A DNA stretch of 64,000 bases from Zobellia galactanivorans (GTDB lineage: Bacteria > Bacteroidota > Bacteroidia > Flavobacteriales > Flavobacteriaceae), in assembly GCF_000973105.1 (NCBI RefSeq), contig NC_015844.1, positions 4,336,501 to 4,400,500 on the forward strand, in the 5' to 3' direction. The notes beneath the pieces are model-generated. The model was not told the DNA's origin, did no database searches, and saw only the letters and a program-made list of their open reading frames with translations. The position numbers and the translations under genes are program-made. This document shows positions 25,301 to 34,487 of the stretch, piece by piece; positions within the stretch are counted from its first letter, which is position 1; every line of letters begins with the position of its first letter.

Positions 25301-28300
25301 GCAGATCGACGTTTCGGGAGGGGATGTCTCCAATCTCGCCGCAACCTCCTATACCATATACAAAGACGGTGCTGCGGTGGCCGGATATACCGGAAACCCG
25401 CTTCCGTCCGCTTCGTTTACCTATACCATGTCGTATTCCGACTATGGCGACTATACCGTTGAGGTGACCGATAGCAATGGCTGTAGCGCCATATCCGAAC
25501 CCTTGACATTTGCCGAGCCGACCAATATCGCGGCTACACACCGAATCGTCGGCCCCAGTTGTGGCGATGCCAATAGTGGTTTTGTAGAAATAATTCCTAC
25601 TGTGGCGTCGGGCGTACCCCCATTTGAAGTGGTATTTGCCCCGGTAGGCGAATTGCAGAACGATCCATTGGACCCCAACAATCCCGCGGGCCCGGATCCG
25701 ATCGATTATAATTTTTCTTCGCAAACCATTTATTCGGGACTCGCGGCGGGCGATTACGAGTATGTGGTAAAGGATGCCAGAAACTGTACCACAGGGGTTA
25801 TGGCGATTACGGTAGCCGAGGACACCGATCCGGCCCCGGATATTACGGTAACGCCAATCGATGCTACTTGTGCACCGGCACCGCTCTCTGGTGGGGTTGT
25901 TGTAAATTTACCGCTTACACCTGCACCCGGAGCAGGGGTGCCTGACTATACGGTTATAGTAGAGGATAATTTTGGGAATCCCCTTGTGACCTTAGATAAC
26001 GTGGTACCAGGTGATTTTCCGTTGACCATAGAGGATGCAAGTTTGGAACCGGGAGATTATCAGGTGATTGTGTTGGATTCACGTGGATGTAGGGATATTG
26101 AGCCTTTTACGATCGATAGTGGCTCCCTTGATATCATCCCTGAACCGTTTCCAGGATTTACATGTACAGCAAGTGGAACTACGGTGTGTGTGAATATAAC
26201 CGGAGGTACACTGCCTTTAGATTACAGTATCCGTTTAACGGATCCAGATCCGCTTGCAGGGTGGACTTCTCCGAGTAGTCCTCCGGACAGGCATTGTTTT
26301 GACAATTTGCTTTTTGGGGTAACGTATACCGTAGATGTTCGCGATAACAATACAGGATGTATTTATTCTGAAGAAATAACATTGCCAAGTGGCCCAGGTT
26401 CAGATGTTGCCTTAACAAGTGAATATCGTTGTGGTGTGGGGGAAGTAGAGTTGAGGTATATGATAAACTCGGGTCTTGCCCCGTTTGATATTGTAATAAC
26501 CGATTTAGATACTGGTGCTGTCGTTCATACCGAAACTGGGGTGTCCCCGGTTTTAGGAACTGAAGTAATCGTACCTACTGGAGTAGATTTAGGGCGCTAT
26601 GGAATTTCTATCGTAGATGCTAATGGTTGTACGGATGGGGCAACGGTAGATACTGTTATAAACCTACCTCGAGTAGATATTATTGACAATCAAAATGCCA
26701 ACTGTAACGCCCTGGGCCAATTGACGGTCAGGGGAAGTGGAGGTACGCCTTTTGCTACGGGTAGTCCTTATCTATACGCTTTTATGCCTGCCGGAACACC
26801 ACCGACGAATGCAGATTTTAGTGATGCCGCTACGGTAGCCTTGCCGGGATCTCTGCCACCGGGTACGGAATACGATATTTGGGTAAAAGATGCTAATGAC
26901 TGTGCGTATCGTATTTCTGCGGCAATTATACAGCTGAACCCCGATTTACCTTTGTTGGACCCTGTGGTTGAGAATCAATGTGATGTAACCGCTACCGCTG
27001 CCGGCGGATTTGAAATCACCTTAAGTTTACCGGGCGATTTCGATACACCTACCTTTACCTTGAACGGTATTAGTCAGACAGTAGCCAATTCTGGTGATCC
27101 TGCTATCAATACCACGGCAACATTTATCGTTAACAGCGTTGGGGCCTATGATTACAATATCATCGATGCCAATGGGTGTGACATAGACGGCGTGGCCGAA
27201 GTATTTCAGGTTTTGTCGGCTTCGGGTGACTTTACCAGCGAACCGAGCTGTGAGGTAGACAATGGGATTATTACAATTACTGCCGATGGAGGTAGTGGTG
27301 ACTTTACTTATAGACTTATCGGAACCGATATCTTTGGAGGGGCCGTAGATATAACCGACCCAGATGACGACGGTATTTTTGAAAATATCCCTGCGGGAGA
27401 TTACGAAGTTGTGATAACCGATAATCTAGTGGATGATGGTATCGATAACTGTACCTTTACCGTAGATGGTATTGTGAGGTCTGCACCTACAAGTCCCGAT
27501 ATTGATGATACGGGCGAGAGCGACGTAAGTTGTAATGGAGCTGATGATGGAAGTATTTCCGCTTCATTGATTGCAGGCACCGACGTAGATGGTATTAAGG
27601 AATACAACCTGTATTCGGGTACTATAGGGGCACTACCCTTAAACTTGGATACTTCAAGCCGAATCAACACTAATCTATCGGGTTCTTTTACGGCCTTGGC
27701 ACCAGGGACCTATGTAATAGAGGTAGTTACCGATAGGGATTGTTTCGATAGGGAGGAAGTGGTGATCAACGAGCCGCCCCCATTTGAAATTGATGTGACT
27801 TCGGGTACATTGGTCTGTAATCCGGCAGCCAACCAATATAGTACTACGATTGTAAGTGCAGCTATAGTTGGTGGAAATGTAGGTAACGGGGCGCCATATG
27901 GATACAAAATAAATCTTGCGGATAGTTATCAGTCAAGTCCTGATTTTGAAATAGTCGATACGGGATCTGATCAGGTCATTACCATTTACGCAAGGGATTC
28001 CAATGGTTGTGAGTTCTTTGACTCGGTAACGGTATTGGCGCCTAATACGGTAACCGCAACGATTACCCAAATATCGCCAATGGATTGTGAGAATCCAGAA
28101 CGTATTCGAATAGATGTTACCGGAAGCACCAATTTTATAATTGAAGATCAAGGTTTTTCCGTAGCACCAGTGGCCGACCAGGCCCAACCTAGTGGCAGTT
28201 TTGTTGAGTTTGATCTGCCCATGGTGGCCGGGGAGTACAATTTACGGGTAAACGATATAGGGGGATGTTCGTATCCGATTGTCGCCTATGTAGTAGATGA

Positions 28301-31142
28301 GCCTGTTTTGCCCACGGTTTCCATCAGCCAGAATGAACCTGTTGGTTGTTTTGGTACTACCGATGGTATATTGAATATAGAAATAACCAATTTGGCCAGT
28401 TTGACCAACTTCTCAGGAGTGTATGAATATACGGTTTACGATGCGTCGGACCCAGGTTTTAGCGGAGGGGCCTTCGGTGCTCCGGTAGGAGGGAACTCCA
28501 CGGGGACTATTGATGCCACCGTAAATAACCCGGCAACCATTACCGGATTGGAAGGGGGTAACTTAAGGGTGGTTATTCGTGAGCAGGGTAAATCTGCGAC
28601 AACCTGTGATGTTTTTAGCAACATGAGTACGATAGAAATGCCTAACGAACAACTTCTTATTACAAACATGGAAGAAATCGGTCGTGTGGGTTGTAACGAT
28701 AATCTCGGTGAAATTTTTGTCACTACACAAGGAGGATGGGATAGTTCGCCATATGAATATATGTTAGAGTATGAAAATCCCATAGGTAGTGGTTTTGCGC
28801 CACATAGTAATGCGGCCTATGCCTCATTTGCCGCTAACGGAACCAATAACCGTTTTACCGGTTTGTCAAGTGGTAACTATAGGGTAACTGTTCGCGATAT
28901 CGAAGGGTGTACCCATACCGCGGAACTCGAATTGCTACCTGTGCCTCCAATTGAGGCGGATGCTATTGTTACTCGAGAACTTGAATGTCCGACAGGAAAC
29001 GATGCGGTAATTGTTGCCGTAGAACCTGGTACCACCACACCAGGGGCCATAGGGGGTGTACCTGGCGGTGGCTACCAATATAGGTTGTTACATTTGGGTA
29101 GTAACGATATTACCGATATAGAATCGAGCACTGGTTTGCAAACTAGTCCTGAATTTGTTGGAACCGCAGGTACCGGAGTGATTCCGGGAGGTTGGTATGC
29201 CGTTGAGGTGGTCTCTACTTTAAATTGTCGTGTGATAACCGCTCCGGTTCAGGTAATTCCGCCACCAGCGATCAATCCTGCCTTGATTCAAACTTCGGTT
29301 CCAGCTTGTGGTAATGAAGCAACAATGATGATTCGGGTGAACAACCCACAAGGGGGTACATATGAATATAGTGTCAATGGTTCAGGAGGGCCATGGTTGC
29401 CAATTGATGAGGTTGACGGAAATGGACTTCCTGTAAAAACTGGATTGCCCGGTGTTATTGGAAATTCGTATCGCTATGAGGTTCGTAAGGTGGGAAGTGC
29501 AAGTTCATGTCTCGCTCGGAAAACCAATGGTATTACCATTACCGATGCCGAACCTTTAAGTCTAGACCCGGCTTCGCCTACTTTTGATGTGTCTTGTGCC
29601 TATGAGGTTGATGGTAGGATAGAGGCGATTGCCAACGGAGGTACCGGTATTTATGAATTTAGAATTTATGACTATGATCCAGGTTCCGATGCCTTTGCGG
29701 CCGAAAGTATGCCGACCTATAGAAGTTTACCGGCTCAAGATTTCGGTACTTTTGAAAACTTAGATGCGGGTGATTATTGGATATCGGTAATCAGTCGTGC
29801 TACATGTGGACTCGTAGAAGGTCCGTTCACCATAGCTCCTGCAGTACCGGTTGTTCTATCGCCGACTTCGACACCGACAACATGTTATGGGGCTTCCGAT
29901 GGAACCATTACCATGACGGTAGACAGTGGGGCATCAGGATTGGTGCAATTTGCCATAGAGCCGAATTTGAGCGAGTTCTTTAGCGACCCTGATAATCCAA
30001 CGTCCTATACGTTTACCGATTTGCCGGCGAATACCCCGAGCAATCCATCGTATACCGTGTTGGCACAAGATGCCGAAGGTTGTCCGCAAACTTTTGAAAT
30101 TATAGTAACGGCACCTGAAGAGTTGCAAATTGTAGACTTTAGCTCAACGCCCGAAACCTGTATCGGTTTTGAAGATGGTACGGCACGTTTGAACGTAACG
30201 GGAGGAACGCCTTTTGTGGATCCGGTGACTTTTGTAGAATACTACGAAACCCGATTAGTGGGGCCGAATTCAGACGGAACAGAGGTTTTCTTAAGAAATG
30301 ATGACCTTTCGTTCGATAGTTTGATTGGAGGTGAAGGTTATATTGTCTATGTGCGCGATGCCAATATGTGTGAGACGAATGTGTTCATTCCTATAGAAAT
30401 TGGGGTGGACCTTACGGCGGACCCATTGGTACAATATGGTTGTGAGGGTATTTTCCCAAATAGCACGGCCTCCGTACAGATGCAAGATGAAAGTCTATTG
30501 TCCGAATTGTTGTTCGCGTTAGATCCGATCGATCCTACGGATGCCATAACGGCCTTGGCCGGATCGGAACGCTCCTGGGGAGATTTACCGGCAGGAGACC
30601 ATACGGTATATATCTACCATGAAAACGGTTGTACCAACTTTGTTGAATTTACTATAGAAGCGTACGATCCGTTAACATTGACAGCGGAAAAAACCGGACC
30701 GAACGAGATTACGGCCACTGCCGAAGGAGGTTTTGGTGGATATGAATTCTTCTTTGATGGCGTGTCTTACGGTAGTGAAGGTCTTTATACCACTACGGAA
30801 AGCGGTACTGTAGAAATTAAGGTAGTCGACCAAAATGGTTGTGAGGCTATAGCGGTGATTCCGTTCGAATTTACCGGAATGCTCGAAATACCCAATTTCT
30901 TTACGCCCAATGGCGATAATGAGAACGATTTCTGGGCACCGGGCAATCGTGAGTTCTTCCCTAACATAGAGGTGATTATCTATGACCGTTACGGTAGGGT
31001 GGTTGCTGAACTGGACCAAGTTAGTAATTGGGACGGACGCTACGAAGGAAAAGAACTACCAAGTGGTGATTATTGGTACGTGGTGAATCAAAACGATGAC
31101 CGAGATATACGCTACGTTGGACATTTTACCCTGTATCGATAA
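22359..31142 (+). CDS. Giant SprB-repeat surface protein with T9SS type B sorting domain
   Basis: This 2927-residue protein is exported by Sec (signal peptide about 1-28, ending near AIAG) and then by the type IX secretion system. The last 90 or so residues, from LEIPNFFTPNGDNENDFW to GHFTLYR, are the gliding-motility-associated type B C-terminal domain. Between these lie about 27 SprB-like repeats counted by eye, each roughly 80-110 residues. A repeat typically opens with a Cys in a motif like C-x-G-x-x-D-G-x-I and closes with D-x-N/Q-G-C, so each has a likely disulfide. SprB is the mobile adhesin of gliding flavobacteria, so surface adhesion or gliding is plausible. No SprF/PorP-like partner gene is adjacent. 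The next gene is separated by a strong terminator. Confidence 0.93.
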   Translation: MLPKKTRHIVYALLLMTFSVVCTSAIAGKKAFSVYEEVASAIKEATSSKTGAVEKTALKNSSITEKKETVSATAAPMFATIIQGYDDVDNCTSDGSTIARFILCGDSDDRNITLSTSGSVSWQRLTGAAPNTNLPCPNTNGGDYTEVSTASTFNLDASSISAATGAEYRVQVNGGQYYYFEVIKSTITQSYTKKDFVCNNPGRIEITGLPNSYQFRIREASGTFGPYQSSSIFPNLDPGFYTVQARLNIAGEVCEYLYDVIEIKQVDIEIDVTYTNPVCSGETGSIDVTVNSEVPGPYVYTLLDENGAEIEFTSTISSNTYTFGAVSEGTYAVKVETNDCKEDIPNGIAAPIQYTDTGGNPIKVGTGLSPISVVTDTNGMSFGCSTISSVDIDVTPSGGSGSYSYTVSDGGDSGGFFSGTSSYTVTSPGTYTFYITDDQGCTAEKSEYVAELTPPDVTAAPIIGTCTNGGGKVDFNVTDPKGFNLEFRATNNAGDPFTSSPTIPVTDDTYTIVEVRYSQGAFSCVLSLPAVTVTSAGGLSGSASLTQDYTCINGGAIIDFTPATGGSGSGYEYSLDNVTYQSGTTFTGVAPGTYIPYVKDDAGCFQALSPITVSEPVPPTSISFAQDNLDCSTGTSRVTIDVLPAGFATQYEVISAIPAAPLSGPQASNVFNGLRLDTSYQFEITDANGCTYTASFTTGGFSSIRARVKSGGDRKVCPGATDGNGAFLVDGFATDYDYAVVQLPATPVVSGTSSDLEIPITGLGAGTYEITVTDNDTNCTSTVSFDVEEAGTPLSVNYSLTDMSCQNNNIGRVVGSATGGFGGYRYELEWPPSDGRTDGPKTGGTFGNLTEEGTYTLTVTDSEGCSASTTFTLTSVDAPAISFDSADYCYSTTNTAEITVSSTPGSAAIGTHQYRINGGALVTPGTPGTHTFTDLVPGNYTIEVVDGNGCIASTSAVRIPPQLQVSLDINEEIACGGTGEMQIDVSGGDVSNLAATSYTIYKDGAAVAGYTGNPLPSASFTYTMSYSDYGDYTVEVTDSNGCSAISEPLTFAEPTNIAATHRIVGPSCGDANSGFVEIIPTVASGVPPFEVVFAPVGELQNDPLDPNNPAGPDPIDYNFSSQTIYSGLAAGDYEYVVKDARNCTTGVMAITVAEDTDPAPDITVTPIDATCAPAPLSGGVVVNLPLTPAPGAGVPDYTVIVEDNFGNPLVTLDNVVPGDFPLTIEDASLEPGDYQVIVLDSRGCRDIEPFTIDSGSLDIIPEPFPGFTCTASGTTVCVNITGGTLPLDYSIRLTDPDPLAGWTSPSSPPDRHCFDNLLFGVTYTVDVRDNNTGCIYSEEITLPSGPGSDVALTSEYRCGVGEVELRYMINSGLAPFDIVITDLDTGAVVHTETGVSPVLGTEVIVPTGVDLGRYGISIVDANGCTDGATVDTVINLPRVDIIDNQNANCNALGQLTVRGSGGTPFATGSPYLYAFMPAGTPPTNADFSDAATVALPGSLPPGTEYDIWVKDANDCAYRISAAIIQLNPDLPLLDPVVENQCDVTATAAGGFEITLSLPGDFDTPTFTLNGISQTVANSGDPAINTTATFIVNSVGAYDYNIIDANGCDIDGVAEVFQVLSASGDFTSEPSCEVDNGIITITADGGSGDFTYRLIGTDIFGGAVDITDPDDDGIFENIPAGDYEVVITDNLVDDGIDNCTFTVDGIVRSAPTSPDIDDTGESDVSCNGADDGSISASLIAGTDVDGIKEYNLYSGTIGALPLNLDTSSRINTNLSGSFTALAPGTYVIEVVTDRDCFDREEVVINEPPPFEIDVTSGTLVCNPAANQYSTTIVSAAIVGGNVGNGAPYGYKINLADSYQSSPDFEIVDTGSDQVITIYARDSNGCEFFDSVTVLAPNTVTATITQISPMDCENPERIRIDVTGSTNFIIEDQGFSVAPVADQAQPSGSFVEFDLPMVAGEYNLRVNDIGGCSYPIVAYVVDEPVLPTVSISQNEPVGCFGTTDGILNIEITNLASLTNFSGVYEYTVYDASDPGFSGGAFGAPVGGNSTGTIDATVNNPATITGLEGGNLRVVIREQGKSATTCDVFSNMSTIEMPNEQLLITNMEEIGRVGCNDNLGEIFVTTQGGWDSSPYEYMLEYENPIGSGFAPHSNAAYASFAANGTNNRFTGLSSGNYRVTVRDIEGCTHTAELELLPVPPIEADAIVTRELECPTGNDAVIVAVEPGTTTPGAIGGVPGGGYQYRLLHLGSNDITDIESSTGLQTSPEFVGTAGTGVIPGGWYAVEVVSTLNCRVITAPVQVIPPPAINPALIQTSVPACGNEATMMIRVNNPQGGTYEYSVNGSGGPWLPIDEVDGNGLPVKTGLPGVIGNSYRYEVRKVGSASSCLARKTNGITITDAEPLSLDPASPTFDVSCAYEVDGRIEAIANGGTGIYEFRIYDYDPGSDAFAAESMPTYRSLPAQDFGTFENLDAGDYWISVISRATCGLVEGPFTIAPAVPVVLSPTSTPTTCYGASDGTITMTVDSGASGLVQFAIEPNLSEFFSDPDNPTSYTFTDLPANTPSNPSYTVLAQDAEGCPQTFEIIVTAPEELQIVDFSSTPETCIGFEDGTARLNVTGGTPFVDPVTFVEYYETRLVGPNSDGTEVFLRNDDLSFDSLIGGEGYIVYVRDANMCETNVFIPIEIGVDLTADPLVQYGCEGIFPNSTASVQMQDESLLSELLFALDPIDPTDAITALAGSERSWGDLPAGDHTVYIYHENGCTNFVEFTIEAYDPLTLTAEKTGPNEITATAEGGFGGYEFFFDGVSYGSEGLYTTTESGTVEIKVVDQNGCEAIAVIPFEFTGMLEIPNFFTPNGDNENDFWAPGNREFFPNIEVIIYDRYGRVVAELDQVSNWDGRYEGKELPSGDYWYVVNQNDDRDIRYVGHFTLYR

Positions 31143-31168
31143 ACTTTTATAATATAAATCATATAGAA

Positions 31169-31199
31169 ACGGATGCCAATTTTGGCATCCGTTTTTTTT
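31169..31199 (+). terminator. Terminator after the SprB-repeat gene
   Basis: A perfect stem AACGGATGCC/GGCATCCGTT around AATTTT, followed by eight T residues, begins about 26 bases after the stop codon. It isolates the giant gene from the esterase gene. Confidence 0.92.
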
Positions 31200-31268
31200 G
31201 CGCTACATTTAAAATTGTACTTTAACCGATGAATTCTGTCATACCTATTTGCGGAAAAGAAGAGATCA

Positions 31269-31988
31269 ATGTTGCGAAAATTATATTTCATTTTACTTTG
31301 TGGTGTCCTACAGGGGTGTGCCGCCCAATCAAAATATAAACTCATAGATGCCGAACAAGAAACGGTCATAACCGAGAACTACAGCTATTATCTGTACTAT
31401 CCAGAGGAATATGAGGAGCGTCCAGAGGAAAAATTCCCCCTCTTGCTGTTTTTACATGGGGGAGGAGAGTCTGGGGATAGTTTGGTATATGTAAAGAGAA
31501 ACGGTCCGCCTAAATTGATAAAACGGGGCAAAAAATTCCCATTTTTAATTCTTGCGCCTCAAAACCCCTATAAGAAAATGTGGTGGAATACCCGCTCTGT
31601 CATACAATTGCTCGATACGATTGTAAAAAACAATCGGGTGGACACGACTAGGATTTATTTAACAGGACTTAGTAGAGGTGGAGGGGCAGCATGGGAAATG
31701 GCCGTTCAGTATCCTAAAAAATTTGCGGCCATGGCCGTAGTTTGCGGTATGACTCCCTTGCCATATGCTTCGTGGATCGACAAGAAAATGCCTATCTGGG
31801 TTTTTCATGGGGAAGAAGATGAGTCCATTCCCATATCCGAATCGGAAACTATGGTGGCCAAGTTAAAAAGTATGGGGTACAAGGTGCGTTTCACTCGATA
31901 TCCAGGTGTGGGCCACGACGCATGGGTGCCTGCTTACGACAATGAAGAATTGTACGAATGGTTTGTGGCACAAAAACGCCAAGAGTGA
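31269..31988 (+). CDS. Alpha/beta-hydrolase esterase lipoprotein (PHB-depolymerase/CE1-like)
   Basis: This is a 239-residue secreted lipoprotein with lipobox LQGC (14-17). The fold is an alpha/beta hydrolase: oxyanion loop FLHGGGESGD (61-70), nucleophile S135 in GLSRGG (133-138), acid D184 in GEEDESIP and H216 in GVGHDAW. The same arrangement occurs in feruloyl/acetyl esterases (CE1) and predicted prolyl-oligopeptidase-type hydrolases of marine polysaccharide degraders. No polysaccharide-degradation genes adjoin it, so the substrate is unknown. It stands alone after the terminator of the giant gene and is convergent with the THUMP-like methyltransferase. Confidence 0.88.
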   Translation: MLRKLYFILLCGVLQGCAAQSKYKLIDAEQETVITENYSYYLYYPEEYEERPEEKFPLLLFLHGGGESGDSLVYVKRNGPPKLIKRGKKFPFLILAPQNPYKKMWWNTRSVIQLLDTIVKNNRVDTTRIYLTGLSRGGGAAWEMAVQYPKKFAAMAVVCGMTPLPYASWIDKKMPIWVFHGEEDESIPISESETMVAKLKSMGYKVRFTRYPGVGHDAWVPAYDNEELYEWFVAQKRQE

Positions 31989-32172
31989 TATAGTGTTTTG
32001 CCTGCTTTTATAAATGAAAGGAACTTAAACGAACCGTGGACTTCCTGTGGGAGGGATGTTTATTTGTGAGGTTGTAGGGGGGGTAAAGTCTTCTATTGGG
32101 CCATTAACAAGGGGACAAGTGGGAAAAAATAGGGCTGGAGGTGTTAAAAAAGAAAAAATCCCCTCCCTAAAA

Positions 32173-33351
32173 CTAAACTTTAGAGCCGATTATAACGGTG
32201 GCCTTTCTTTCTAGGTTTGTAGCGAAGAAGATATAGAGCTCGCCCCCATCTTTAATACTGAACTTCTTTCGGATATCGGCTACGCTATCGGGAAAATTGC
32301 GTGTTGTAATATTGGCCTTCCTTATGGCATTTCGCTTGATTTCCTTTTTGTTGTAAGGAAGCACTTTTTCGATTTTGAATCGTCTTCCCGGAAAATCGAT
32401 CAGTTCATCGGAGGTGTATAAATGAGTGTGTTCCTGCAGTTTTTTTAGTTGATAGCTATGGCCAATGGTTTTAAAGGCCCCGGATTTCAAAATTGCGGCA
32501 TTCGGCTCGTACAGGTACGATAGGGGAAGGGAAAAGCTTGAGTCGCATTTCCTTTCTTGCTCGAGGCCGAAGCTAAAGCTTTGGTCGTCTAATTTGGTTT
32601 TGTTAACGGTTTTGACGGTTACTTCGCCTTTAAAACCTCGTTCTAAAACCCATAAGAGTTCTTTTACTTCGTTGTTTAGGGCAACGATATGTATTTCCTT
32701 GATGTGTTTCAGTTCGTTTATCCCTGCGGAAATATCGAGGAGGGGCGCTGTTTTAATTAAGATGTGCTCCGTTTTGGAAAACAATAGATCTAGATTTGCG
32801 ATTACATCGGGTTGGCAATCCGACAATAAAAAAACTCGTTGTTTGATATCATTTCGCCTTGAAGGGTCGATGTAGATCCATTCAAAATGCCGTTCCGAAT
32901 TCCTGATAAAATCCAAACCGCTTTCCGCTTTTGTCTCTATGTTATTCGCACCTAAAACCTCAAAGTTATGGGACGCGATTTCGGACAAGTTTTTGTCGAT
33001 TTCGCAGTGGAAAACACGGTCTATTTTTTTGCTAAAAAAATAGCTGTCTACACCAAAACCTCCGGTAAGGTCGACAAGTGATTTCCCCGATACTATTTCC
33101 GACTTGTAGCGAGCCGTAATTTCAGAAGAGGTTTGCTCAATATTTAGCTTGTTGGGGTAGTAGATGTTCGAGGCATTGAACCAGGTATTGAGTTTTTTTT
33201 CGCTCTTTTTTCGCGACTCTAATTGCTCGGCTAGCTCTTTGTTGGAAACTAGCCCAAAATAGGGTTTTTTAAGCAATACTGACATGATGTCAGTATTCAA
33301 ATTTTTTAATATAAAATTCTGTACACCAGTATTTAATATATTTTTATTCAA
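32173..33351 (-). CDS. Class I SAM-dependent methyltransferase, THUMP-like domain family
   Basis: This is a predicted nucleic-acid methyltransferase of a conserved Bacteroidota family. The 392-residue protein has SAM motif I DLTGGFGVDSYFFS (about 94-107), then the conserved acidic loop FHCEIDKNLSEIA and the DPSRR box in WIYIDPSRRND. The C-terminal third is a THUMP-like domain with EPNAAILKSGAFK and PGRRFKIEKVLPYNKKEIKR. The start is TTG at 33351; an in-frame stop lies two codons upstream and the family usually has this length of N-terminus (NxxLLNxxVQxFI), so I keep it. It begins seven bases after the AI-2E-family gene. The target RNA or DNA is unknown. Confidence 0.85.
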   Translation of the reverse strand: MNKNILNTGVQNFILKNLNTDIMSVLLKKPYFGLVSNKELAEQLESRKKSEKKLNTWFNASNIYYPNKLNIEQTSSEITARYKSEIVSGKSLVDLTGGFGVDSYFFSKKIDRVFHCEIDKNLSEIASHNFEVLGANNIETKAESGLDFIRNSERHFEWIYIDPSRRNDIKQRVFLLSDCQPDVIANLDLLFSKTEHILIKTAPLLDISAGINELKHIKEIHIVALNNEVKELLWVLERGFKGEVTVKTVNKTKLDDQSFSFGLEQERKCDSSFSLPLSYLYEPNAAILKSGAFKTIGHSYQLKKLQEHTHLYTSDELIDFPGRRFKIEKVLPYNKKEIKRNAIRKANITTRNFPDSVADIRKKFSIKDGGELYIFFATNLERKATVIIGSKV

Positions 33352-33358
33352 ACCTTAA

Positions 33359-34459
33359 CTATAAACTTTTTGTGATCGATTTAACGAGCTTGTTTTCTGA
33401 TAAAAATTCCTTTAAAATCACTTTTATGGCGGTGTATCCGGGTACGGCGACGATCATTCCGACCACACCGAAAAGCAATCCGGCAATGATAATGATCAAG
33501 AAGATTTCTAAAGGGTGTGACTTTACACTGTTGCTAAAAATGAAGGGTTGTGAAAAGAAATTATCAACGAGTTGTCCTATCAATAATCCGATTAAAACAT
33601 AGCCGGCTTTGGGGAGGATTACGGTGCTAAAATCCATGCCTAAATTACTGGTCATTGTAAGCACTACCATAATGACCCCGCCAATGATCGGACCGATGTA
33701 TGGAATGATGTTGAAGAGGGCGCACAAAAAGGCGATGACAATGGCGTTTTCTATACCTAAAATCAATAGTGTTATCGTGTAAATTACGAACAGGATAAAA
33801 ATTTGAAGCAGCAAGCCAACGAAGTATCTCGACAATAAATTGTTTATTTTTTCAATAGAGGTTACGGTCCTTTTTTCGTTTTTTTCGTTGACAAAAGCCA
33901 GAATGCCGCTTTGAAAAAGATTACTGTCCTTTAAAAAGAAAAAGGAAATGAACAAAACGGAAAAGAGTCCGATACTGGCGGTGCTTAGGACGTCTAGGAA
34001 AGAGTTGAGAAAATTAGGTATAAATCCGATATTAAGGCTGTCTACAATCGTTTTTTCAAAGTCGGTGTCTTCAATTATTTCGTCCACTACGTTTGGCGCT
34101 GTGCCTATGAAATTGATGATTTGCTCGTGCAGTGAATCTAGGTTCCGTTCGAGTTGGTCAATATCGAGTAGTGAGAGGTTTTTGCCCTGCTCCGTTAGAA
34201 GCGGAACGAAAAGAGCGATAATCCCGCTCAACACACCTACCATTAGGGCCATGGTCAAGATTACCGCAATGGTATTGGGTAACTTGAGCCTGCGCCTGAA
34301 AAAGAACACGACAGGACGGCCAATAAGGGCTACGACAGCTGCAATGGCCAAATAGGCGATAACGGACTGGATTTTCCATAAAAAATAGAGTAGCAGGGCG
34401 GTGCTGAGAATGATTCCTACGGCGCGCAGAATTCCGTTGCTGATAGTTTTTGAGTTCAT
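33359..34459 (-). CDS. AI-2E family transporter (PerM/UPF0118)
   Basis: This 366-residue polytopic inner-membrane protein belongs to the AI-2E exporter (PerM) family. It has about eight hydrophobic segments. The N-terminal pair is followed by a soluble, coiled region (about 75-140), and the conserved LCALFNIIPYIGPIIGGVIMVVLTM and the late PLEIFLIIIIAGLLFGVVGMIVAVPGYTAIKVILKEF are family signatures. Some relatives export the signal AI-2 and others act as sodium/lithium antiporters; which applies here is unknown. The downstream methyltransferase begins seven bases after its stop, and the DUF4159 gene ends 28 bases before its start. Confidence 0.9.
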   Translation of the reverse strand: MNSKTISNGILRAVGIILSTALLLYFLWKIQSVIAYLAIAAVVALIGRPVVFFFRRRLKLPNTIAVILTMALMVGVLSGIIALFVPLLTEQGKNLSLLDIDQLERNLDSLHEQIINFIGTAPNVVDEIIEDTDFEKTIVDSLNIGFIPNFLNSFLDVLSTASIGLFSVLFISFFFLKDSNLFQSGILAFVNEKNEKRTVTSIEKINNLLSRYFVGLLLQIFILFVIYTITLLILGIENAIVIAFLCALFNIIPYIGPIIGGVIMVVLTMTSNLGMDFSTVILPKAGYVLIGLLIGQLVDNFFSQPFIFSNSVKSHPLEIFLIIIIAGLLFGVVGMIVAVPGYTAIKVILKEFLSENKLVKSITKSL

Positions 34460-34487
34460 CTCTTTGTTGCGTTTTGTGGGCGTATAT

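Noticed and set aside
25029-25724. Long open frame of about 230 residues on the minus strand inside the giant SprB gene
   Set aside because: It lies wholly within the plus-strand gene, reads as a compositional mirror of the Thr/Asp/Gly-rich repeats, and has no recognisable motif or separate start signals.
32040-32170. GGGAGGGAT and ATCCCCTCCC as a terminator stem between the esterase and the methyltransferase genes
   Set aside because: The arms are about 100 bases apart with no T run, so pairing is unlikely to act as an intrinsic terminator.
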